Program-made: the position numbers and the translations under genes
Assembly: GCF_000682735.1 (NCBI RefSeq)
Contig: NZ_AWFD01000006.1
Span: 51,902-115,901, forward strand
From: Hyphomonas sp. CY54-11-8
GTDB taxonomy: Bacteria; Pseudomonadota; Alphaproteobacteria; Caulobacterales; Hyphomonadaceae
Reading direction: 5' to 3'
DNA: 64,000 bases
Part shown: one piece after another, positions 58,493 to 64,000 of the stretch
Layout of the letters: each line of letters begins with the position of its first letter
Numbering within the stretch: position 1 is the first letter of the stretch
The notes under the pieces: generated by a model
Seen by the model: the letters and a program-made list of their open reading frames with translations, nothing else
Databases searched by the model: none
What the model was told of the DNA's origin: nothing

Positions 58493-58531
58493 GAGGCGGC
58501 CGCTTCTTCTGGAGCGGCCGTCTTGCTTTTT
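58493..58531 (+). terminator. Rho-independent terminator of lon
   Basis: Stem ggcggccgct/agcggccgtc with an 8-base loop, followed by a ttttt run at 58527-58531. Confidence 0.85.
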
Positions 58532-58562
58532 GTTCCAAGGCCCGGCATGAACGCGCCCGGAT

Positions 58563-58638
58563 GGGCGGTTAGCTCAGTTGGTAGAGCATCTCGTTTACAC
58601 CGAGAGGGTCAGCGGTTCGAGCCCGTTACCGCCCACCA
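58563..58638 (+). tRNA. tRNA-Val (anticodon UAC)
   Basis: Acceptor arms gggcggt/accgccc pair fully. The D arm is tagctcagttggtagagc, the anticodon stem tctcg/cgaga encloses tttacac with anticodon TAC, and the T arm is agcgg-TTCGAGC-ccgtt with one mismatch. Discriminator A and CCA are encoded. It lies between lon and a less GC-rich run of orphan genes, a position typical for island insertion. Confidence 0.95.
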
Positions 58639-58786
58639 TTCTTTTCAAGGCATTATGGCTTTCCGCTGCGAATTCGGTCTGTAAACCGGCCCGCCAGTCT
58701 TGCATTCTAGAGCTCTGCGAGCACGTCTTGCACGATCTGACTTCGGCTATCTTGGATCAGCTGGAAGGGAATGGGGGCAAATTCAG

Positions 58787-59374
58787 GTGAGTTCATATTC
58801 CTACCACAGCGTCATGCCGCACCGTGTGGCTGTCACGTGCTCCGAATGCGCCGGCGAAGCCGTTTTCGAGTTTGCTGAAAATGTTCGGATCAAAACCAAC
58901 GCAGATCTGGGGTGGTTCCAGAATTCGAAACATTTCGAATGCCACAAAATGGAAGATCCGAACGGGCAGTCTTATAATGTCGCGACGTACTACCATAAGC
59001 TGGCGGGCAATGACCTGCCGGCAGTTGGCGACCTTCCGGCGGGTTATCGCATGGAAGACTGGGCGCATTCAGACCGTAAATTTCGTCCTTTGGGAGACTG
59101 GCGTGGCACCCTCATTTGCGCGTCGTGTGGTGTGCGCAGAAAACATGTTCTGGATTGGCCGAAGGAAGCTTTCTACCAAGTCGAGTACAGGAACCACACG
59201 CTCTGGGCTTTCGACCGCGCCAGCGTCTTGGAACTGGCGGAGTTCATTGATGCCTCTCAACGAAAGCCTGACGATTTTACATATTGGCCGTTCCTGATGA
59301 AAATTCCTCAAGTCTTCCTGACAAAGCAGGCGCGGGAGACGGTCGTGAAGCGCTTGAGAAAGAGGCTTGGGTAA
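58787..59374 (+). CDS. Uncharacterised protein with two CxxC pairs
   Basis: A soluble protein of about 195 residues that I do not recognise. VTCSECAGEAVFEF near the N-terminus and LICASCGVRRKHVLDW near residue 125 give two CxxC pairs that could bind one zinc ion together, as in zinc-ribbon proteins. Aromatic residues are frequent. GTG 58787 and ATG 58814 are both possible starts; the long frame before them has no support. It is followed 1 base later by the next gene, so the two are probably coupled. Confidence 0.65.
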   Translation: MSSYSYHSVMPHRVAVTCSECAGEAVFEFAENVRIKTNADLGWFQNSKHFECHKMEDPNGQSYNVATYYHKLAGNDLPAVGDLPAGYRMEDWAHSDRKFRPLGDWRGTLICASCGVRRKHVLDWPKEAFYQVEYRNHTLWAFDRASVLELAEFIDASQRKPDDFTYWPFLMKIPQVFLTKQARETVVKRLRKRLG

Positions 59375-59375
59375 T

Positions 59376-59816
59376 ATGGGCTCCTCGGCAAACTTCGTGG
59401 ACGCAAACGGGGTCAATTTGACTTGCTGGCTGGATTGGTATGACGGCCCGGTGTCCGGGCTCGCGCGATGGCAGGGCAAAGACGTCTGGTTCCGCCTTGC
59501 GAGCGATGCGGGAGAAGAGACCCGTACCTATGAGATATTTGACCTTGCACCGGAACAGGTCGCCGAAAGCCTGGCATGGTTTGAAGAAAAGCGTGACTGG
59601 TTTGAAAACCGCGCGCCGCGCATCCGAAAGATAAGACGTGACGTAGCTGACAAGGCTGAACAGGAGCGCTTGATTGCAGCGCAAGGATTGTCTTTGCGTC
59701 AATGGACGGGTCCCGAGATTACCTCGAATGCGATTGCGCGGTTCAGCGATGAGCACATGGGGGCTGACTGGTTCGACTCCGAGCGTTGGTGCCCGGTACA
59801 AGACCAGCAAAATTAG
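59376..59816 (+). CDS. Uncharacterised 146-residue protein
   Basis: A soluble acidic protein beginning MGSSANFVDANGVNLTCWLDWYDGPVSGLARWQGKDV (only part cited as landmark: LDWYDGPVSGLA). Strands in the first 60 residues are followed by helices (EQVAESLAWFEEKRDWF). It is unrecognised. The LDWYDGP...G.A...G..VWF pattern is shared with several small orphan proteins of alphaproteobacteria as I recall, without known role. It begins 1 base after the previous stop, indicating an operon. Confidence 0.65.
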   Translation: MGSSANFVDANGVNLTCWLDWYDGPVSGLARWQGKDVWFRLASDAGEETRTYEIFDLAPEQVAESLAWFEEKRDWFENRAPRIRKIRRDVADKAEQERLIAAQGLSLRQWTGPEITSNAIARFSDEHMGADWFDSERWCPVQDQQN

Positions 59817-59894
59817 GCCTAGGAAATGCCATTGTTTTAGGTCGTGATAAGCCAGATTGAACTGATCAAGCATTTTACCCGGGGGAATATATTC

Positions 59895-60278
59895 ATGAGA
59901 TTTGTTTTGGTTGCGGCATTGTCGATGCTCGCGATGAGCTGCCACGCGGAAACCGATTGCGAGTTTCCCGAAGAGATGTGCACGGCACAGGCGGCGTTTG
60001 ATCTGGCCGATACGGAGATGGCTGAGACTCTGGACGCAGTCCAGACGAAAATCGCAAACAATGGGTTCGAAGATTTCATGGTCGAGCCTGCGGACATCGC
60101 AGAAAGCTTGGAACTCGGGCAATCCGCCTGGACGAACTATCGGGATGAACATTGTACGGCCGTTTTTCGCCTGATGAGCGGCGGCACGTCCCGGCACGTG
60201 GATGAACTGGACTGCATGACGGAACTGACTGAAGCGCGAACAGTGCAATTGCGCGAGCTTTACGACGTCGCGCCATGA
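59895..60278 (+). CDS. LprI-like (DUF1311) secreted protein
   Basis: A 127-residue periplasmic protein with a signal peptide ending near MSCHAE (residue 19; the Cys could also be a lipidation site). The mature part has AQAAFDLADTEMAETLDAV, LELGQSAWTNYRDEHCTAVF and ELDCMTELTEARTVQL, the DUF1311/LprI pattern with paired Cys. LprI of Mycobacterium tuberculosis is a lysozyme inhibitor; many relatives have unknown function. ATG 59895 has a gggggaa site. The end overlaps the next gene by 4 bases. Confidence 0.8.
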   Translation: MRFVLVAALSMLAMSCHAETDCEFPEEMCTAQAAFDLADTEMAETLDAVQTKIANNGFEDFMVEPADIAESLELGQSAWTNYRDEHCTAVFRLMSGGTSRHVDELDCMTELTEARTVQLRELYDVAP

Positions 60279-61294
60279 TGCCAACCGAAGACGAGGTCAT
60301 GGCGGTTCTCCGCCAGATCGAAACGGGTGACGTGACGCTGGTCCCGGAGCAGGATCCGCAGGAGCAGTTCAAGGGCGATATTCTGTACCGCGCCAGCAAT
60401 GGCTGGACGGTCGAAGTCTCGAACTGGAGCGGTGAGTTCGCCGGGATCGTGGAGGTCGGTCTTCCGGACGGCTGCATTCTGGATATGGACCATTTTGAGC
60501 GGCACATGCCGAGGGTTGCCGAATACTTTCCCGATGAAGATGTCGCCTGGCGCGCATACTGCATGAAAGCGGTTGAGACAGGTTTCATCTATCTTTCGGA
60601 AGACAAGCTTGGCCGGTTTGCAGATGCTGAAGAGGGTGCGACGGTGTCAAACCCGTCCAACGAGCCGCCATGGATAATTGTGGATCAAAGCTTGCGGGAT
60701 GTGACGGTCGCTCGCTGGCCGGGCCGGCTTTGGCTGGCTCAGGTTCTGGACGGGCTGGAGCCACAGGACCATCGTGGAAATTATACACGATGCGTTTCGG
60801 TGAAGATCCTCCGGGAGATGCCGACGCACTATTTGTTCGGTCCGTACGGGGAGCAGGTGGAGCAGGCCCTGCGTTTTGCGGGCGGCCTTGATCGCGAAGG
60901 TGCCGAAAGGCTCGCGAGTCATCGTCACGTGGACGCATCAGAACTCACCTCTCAAGGCTGGCATCGCTGGCAGGCATTGGTGACGAGGCAAGAAAATACG
61001 CCGGACCGGGACATGCGCGGAGTCGTGACAGCGGCGAACAATCTGAAATCACCTGTCGGCCACGGGCTGTCGCTTGCTCATCGCGCTGTCTGGGATGCGG
61101 CCGAGCGCATCGATGGGGCTGCGGCTTTTGAGGAAGACGAGGACGAGCGCTGGCTGATAGGGCCGTGGGCAGCTGCGGGCAGCGCCATGCTTGAAACCGT
61201 CTGGGGGCTCGGCGCGCCGGAACTGTTTGACGTGCCTGAGCGGGAAAAACTTCTGCGGGCATGGCAGAAGAGGCCGGGGCATGACGAAGTTTGA
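60275..61294 (+). CDS. Uncharacterised 339-residue protein
   Basis: A soluble acidic protein that I do not recognise. The N-terminal about 85 residues (VMAVLRQIETGDVTLVPEQ, then YRASNGWTVEVSNWSGEF) look like one alpha/beta unit. The rest is mixed, with WPGRLWLAQVLDG and many Trp. No signal peptide, membrane helix or catalytic motif is evident. It is translationally coupled to the LprI-like gene. It could be an immunity-type or cargo protein, by context only. Confidence 0.65.
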   Translation: MMPTEDEVMAVLRQIETGDVTLVPEQDPQEQFKGDILYRASNGWTVEVSNWSGEFAGIVEVGLPDGCILDMDHFERHMPRVAEYFPDEDVAWRAYCMKAVETGFIYLSEDKLGRFADAEEGATVSNPSNEPPWIIVDQSLRDVTVARWPGRLWLAQVLDGLEPQDHRGNYTRCVSVKILREMPTHYLFGPYGEQVEQALRFAGGLDREGAERLASHRHVDASELTSQGWHRWQALVTRQENTPDRDMRGVVTAANNLKSPVGHGLSLAHRAVWDAAERIDGAAAFEEDEDERWLIGPWAAAGSAMLETVWGLGAPELFDVPEREKLLRAWQKRPGHDEV

Positions 61295-61313
61295 ATGTTG
61301 ACCTCAAAGTATT

Positions 61314-61775
61314 TTATCGACGGCTCCATTCTTCCCAGTACGACTTGCAAAGATTTTCCAAAAATTCGATCGAATAGCAGGTGTGGTTTGCATCCCAAAC
61401 GGTTGCGATTTGTGTGCGGACAAAGAGGTCGCCTCCGATAAAGTCTGACGGAAAGGCATGTTGAGCACATGTGACTTTCACAGTGCCATCATCATCTTTT
61501 GCTTCGAGGATTTGCAGATCAGTGGACATAATAAATTCCAGATCCGTCAGCGTTCTCGACTCCTTTGTCTCATGGTCTGGCCAGGTCACGAATTTGATCG
61601 GGCCGGAAATTTCGAGTTCGACATGAAATCCCTTTAATTCCGGAGAAATCCTTTGAGCCAGATACAGGATGCCAACTTCAAGAATGAGCTTGTCCTGCTT
61701 CAGTTCGTATTGCTTAATTCCGCCGTCGTGAAAGAGTGAAAAAAGACGCGCTATGTCGCCGCTGCCTGTTATCAT
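61314..61775 (-). CDS. Uncharacterised 153-residue protein, possibly the C-terminal part of a broken gene
   Basis: A soluble protein (MITGSGDIARLFSLFHDGG...) that I do not recognise, with alternating strands and helices and a Trp-rich C-terminus (KSYWEEWSRR). The frame is open for another 35 codons upstream of the ATG, protein-like in composition and without an alternative start codon, until an in-frame TAA at 61881-61883. The ATG has no good ribosome site. It may therefore be the remnant of a longer gene starting near 62007. Confidence 0.5.
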   Translation of the reverse strand: MITGSGDIARLFSLFHDGGIKQYELKQDKLILEVGILYLAQRISPELKGFHVELEISGPIKFVTWPDHETKESRTLTDLEFIMSTDLQILEAKDDDGTVKVTCAQHAFPSDFIGGDLFVRTQIATVWDANHTCYSIEFLENLCKSYWEEWSRR

Positions 61776-62007
61776 TTGAGGGTGACCTTTGTTCGGTGAG
61801 GCTTCATCATCACGTTCAGAGATGAGAATCGATCCAGATTTCTTGAGCGTGCGAACCGTGAAGACGCGGTAGAAGAGGCCTTAAGCGTGACGGTATTGCC
61901 CCAATAATTCTTGAGAGTAGACACCGTAAATTTCAGCTGCCCACATACCATTTCGGGTCATGATAGCCACCCCGACCCTCATGCACGACATTTATTTTAT
62001 CAGACAT
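61776..62007 (-). pseudogene. Probable broken 5' part of the 61314-61775 gene
   Basis: ATG 62007, preceded by a gaggcgg site, begins MSDKINVVHEGRGGYHDPKW and hits a stop after 24 codons. An overlapping frame (AAEIYGVYSQELLGQYRHA) continues to a TAA at 61881-61883. Beyond that stop the same frame reads GLFYRVFTVRTLKKSGS and onward into the 153-residue protein. One frameshift plus one nonsense codon would reconnect everything. The evidence is composition and ribosome site only. Confidence 0.35.
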
Positions 62008-62018
62008 TGTCCGCCTCG

Positions 62019-62501
62019 TTATTCCAATACCTGCCACTCGGTGATCGAAGTCGCCGGGCGGATCTCCCAGTTCTCACCGTCGCGGCTGCGATAAGCCGCA
62101 TAGGAGGTGCAGCATCCTCCTGCGCCCAGTGCCTGGGTGCCGATTTCGATCTGGATATATTCCCCGTCAAATTCGAGGCGTTCTCTGACGCATTGTTGCG
62201 GCATGGGATAAGGCGCAGGTTCGAACAGGAGCGTCCAGTTGCCGGCACTGGCTTCACTCGGGTTCGATCGGTAGACTTTGCACGCCTTGATCCCGAACAG
62301 GGCCGCCCCACCATTGGTCAGTGGAAGCTCCACGACCGGCGTTGTAAATGTTGGGGGCTCAGAGTCGCTCACTTGATCCGTGTTCGCTGGATCTTTCGTG
62401 CAGGCGTGCAAAACCACCGTGAAACCAATCAACGCGATGAAGGAGTGTATGTTTCGGCGCGGCACAATCTGCAATCCACTCATTTTGATGTTACTCTTCA
62501 T
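62019..62501 (-). CDS. Uncharacterised lipoprotein
   Basis: A 160-residue predicted lipoprotein: basic N-terminus, hydrophobic helix (SFIALIGFTVVL), lipobox LHAC near residue 33. The mature part is rich in Pro, Glu and Cys (KACKVYRS, QQCVRERLEF, AGGCCTSYAAYRS), so disulfides are likely. Family unrecognised. ATG 62501 overlaps the stop of the upstream gene, indicating coupling; a second ATG at 62483 is possible. The longer open frame is antisense overlap. Confidence 0.65.
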   Translation of the reverse strand: MKSNIKMSGLQIVPRRNIHSFIALIGFTVVLHACTKDPANTDQVSDSEPPTFTTPVVELPLTNGGAALFGIKACKVYRSNPSEASAGNWTLLFEPAPYPMPQQCVRERLEFDGEYIQIEIGTQALGAGGCCTSYAAYRSRDGENWEIRPATSITEWQVLE

Positions 62502-62898
62502 CTTCCCAAATAAAGGCGCAGTTTTCGTCTTCCAGGAAACCTTCCAGGCGTGCTTTGTCGCCTGCAAATACATAAGATTTGTCCGGCATGGGGACGGCAT
62601 CATTCAGGACATCACGAATGAAGCCTTTGACCTCCGAATTCATGACGGCTTTGGAGCTGTATGGCAGACCGGCTTCCAGATAAGTCGAGCGTTCCACATA
62701 TTTTTTAAGGCTAGCAATAACGGCATCATCATGCGCGCCTACACGCTTAAAGCTAAAGCTGACATGATCGTTGAGAATGATCCTGAAGATGATCTCCACA
62801 TGGTCGTGGTAGACATAGATATCTCGCGACATCCCGTAATAGGATTTGAGATAGGCGCAGTCCTCGAAGTGCGTGATCAGTTTGCTCGATTTTGACAT
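62491..62898 (-). CDS. Uncharacterised 135-residue protein
   Basis: A soluble protein that I do not recognise. The first half is predicted beta-rich (IYVYHDHVEIIFRIILNDHVSFSFKR landmark: YHDHVEIIF), the second helical, ending in an acidic tail. GTG 62904 overlaps the preceding stop by 4 bases and ATG 62898 follows; either may be used. It lies in the middle of a three-gene minus-strand operon. Confidence 0.6.
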   Translation of the reverse strand: MSKSSKLITHFEDCAYLKSYYGMSRDIYVYHDHVEIIFRIILNDHVSFSFKRVGAHDDAVIASLKKYVERSTYLEAGLPYSSKAVMNSEVKGFIRDVLNDAVPMPDKSYVFAGDKARLEGFLEDENCAFIWEDEE

Positions 62899-62900
62899 GA

Positions 62901-63227
62901 TCACCCGGCAAACACATGGCTTAAGGCAATGATGAGTTTTGTGGTCATCTGTATGCTCATCCCCTCGGGACGGCTGACTTTCCAGTGGCCTGCGCTGGCC
63001 GACAGGGTGTCGCGGAAAGACATGACCCGATAGGCCATGTGCTTCTCGACATGCGTTTGTCCTTCATAATGCGCAGCAAGGGCATCTAGCGCCTCAAGGA
63101 AGCGTTCGAGCCGTTCGGTCTCGACATCATCGCTCATCCGGAATTTCATCAGCAGGCCGTCGTCGGCGTCATACTCATGCTGGAACACTGTGAAGGCGTC
63201 TTCAGTTTTCATGGTCCCCGGAATCAT
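62901..63227 (-). CDS. Uncharacterised 108-residue protein
   Basis: A small soluble protein with FTVFQHEYDADDGLLMKFRMS near the N-terminus and a long helix around ERLERFLEALDALAAHYEG. No family recognised. ATG 63227 (agg upstream) and ATG 63212 (gggg upstream) are both plausible; the frame before them lacks support. It appears to be the first gene of the minus-strand operon and is divergent from the gene at 63338. Confidence 0.6.
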   Translation of the reverse strand: MIPGTMKTEDAFTVFQHEYDADDGLLMKFRMSDDVETERLERFLEALDALAAHYEGQTHVEKHMAYRVMSFRDTLSASAGHWKVSRPEGMSIQMTTKLIIALSHVFAG

Positions 63228-63337
63228 TTTGCCTGACTTCGGCGTGAAGCTAGCCCGGACAAGGTGTCGAGATAAAGGCGGCGATCGCCATAATTTGTTA
63301 CCTTTCAAGCTTGTATGTTCGCTCGCAGGAGGGATGC

Positions 63338-63664
63338 ATGTTCAGGCATTTTGATATACGCCCGGAAACCGCTTGGAGTGACTATGCCCGCAACGGCGTG
63401 CTGGCGGATCGTATCTATAACCTGGCCCTGCCCAGAGTGAACGACCAGGGATGGGCCTACATCAATCCAGCGAGCGGGGTTGGCATATTTGAAGATGCTG
63501 CAGGAAATTACCTGTGCCTCGAGACGGCCGATGAAGGTGCTGCAAATGTCATTCAGTCCATGCATTGCGGTCTGGAGGATGAGGCGCCTTCGGAGATGAA
63601 GACATTTGTTGATCAGTTCGTGGCGGATTTCGATCTGATCGTCGCGCTTAAAGAAGATACGTAA
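63338..63664 (+). CDS. Uncharacterised 108-residue protein
   Basis: An acidic soluble protein (MFRHFDIRPETAWSDYARNG...) of unknown family. Strand-rich first half, helical second half (VDQFVADFDLIVALKED). A perfect aggagg site lies just before ATG 63338. Size and acidity resemble immunity proteins, but nothing specific identifies it as one. Confidence 0.6.
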   Translation: MFRHFDIRPETAWSDYARNGVLADRIYNLALPRVNDQGWAYINPASGVGIFEDAAGNYLCLETADEGAANVIQSMHCGLEDEAPSEMKTFVDQFVADFDLIVALKEDT

Positions 63665-63736
63665 CGCAACGCCAAATTCGATAGAGCAGCAAGGCGTCAG
63701 ATCACCCGCTTGGGTGATGGAAGAGGGGGAAACTCA

Positions 63737-63988
63737 TTGAGCCAAAGAAAAACATTTGTCACGACCATCAACGAAAGACGTGACTTTCCGTATTTGGGTG
63801 TTCACGAGAGCGAAGTTCCTGTGAGCGACTTTGCCGACCTAGCCAAAGATGCTGAGTTCATCAATTTCAATTCCAAAGCCGGAAATCAGGATCTACTGCC
63901 GGACTTCAAAGCCCTCCGGTATGTCAGCACGAATAAAATTACACCAGAATGTCCGTCGTCAGGTAATTTGAGACTTCAGGCTGCCTGA
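63737..63988 (+). CDS. Short LRR-like protein, possibly truncated
   Basis: An 83-residue protein starting at TTG 63737 behind a gaggggg site (an upstream TTG at 63710 lacks one). FADLAKDAEFINFNSKAGN and DLLPDFKALRYVSTNK look like one or two leucine-rich-repeat units of the type found in longer immunity-like proteins. The last 15 residues lose this pattern, so the protein may be a truncated remnant. No other frame continues it. Confidence 0.5.
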   Translation: MSQRKTFVTTINERRDFPYLGVHESEVPVSDFADLAKDAEFINFNSKAGNQDLLPDFKALRYVSTNKITPECPSSGNLRLQAA

Positions 63989-64000
63989 CTTAAGGAGGGT

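Noticed and set aside
58578..58790. Short open frame starting inside tRNA-Val
   Set aside because: It is a translation of tRNA and flanking non-coding sequence with no ribosome site.

Overview
The window looks like a chromosomal segment of a GC-rich alphaproteobacterium. A member of the Hyphomonadaceae or a related Caulobacterales/Rhodobacterales lineage is my inference, from the gene families (TorF-type porin, acyl-CoA dehydrogenases, leucine catabolism, several DUF805 proteins, PAS hybrid kinase) and from gene order. No 16S rRNA or other species marker is present.

Left region (1-12.7 kb): the right end of an integrative and conjugative element. It carries a Trb-type mating-pair-formation operon (trbB, C, D, E, J, L, F, G, I) followed by the small companions DUF2274 and DUF736. 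Next comes a short cargo pair: a PIN-domain protein and a divergent protein of unknown function. A P4-like tyrosine integrase and a 52-nt duplicate of the 3' part of a tRNA-Leu(UAA) gene close the element. The intact tRNA and the left end must lie outside the window. The first trb gene is cut by the window edge.

Middle region (12.7-58.6 kb): ordinary chromosomal genes. In order they are an MlaC-like protein, alanine dehydrogenase, a KefB/C-like antiporter, a TorF-family porin, an SDR enzyme, a two-helix K+ channel, a biotin-dependent propionyl-CoA carboxylase alpha subunit, four adjacent DUF805-like membrane proteins, lipB, tRNA-Leu(GAG), a TPR protein divergent from a MarR regulator with three copies of a shared operator-like motif, an ACAD10/11-like dehydrogenase, mgtE and a membrane-anchored GH24 lysozyme. 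A scattered leucine catabolic set follows (ivd, mccB, methylglutaconyl-CoA hydratase, mccA; no HMG-CoA lyase in view), with a hybrid histidine kinase, a cNMP-binding patatin, an EF-hand protein and a DUF817 protein in between. After it come gltX, a DgcZ-like zinc-sensing diguanylate cyclase, nadE, a PKD-type lipoprotein, a hydroxylaminobenzene mutase-like protein, parE, an OYE-family oxidoreductase and lon.

Right region (58.6-64 kb): beyond tRNA-Val(UAC) the sequence is visibly less GC-rich and holds a run of small, mostly unrecognised genes, one LprI-like protein, two or three lipoprotein/secreted products and one probable broken gene. This resembles an accessory island of orphan or immunity-like genes next to a tRNA. 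Together with the integrated element's cargo pair it is the least explained part of the window.
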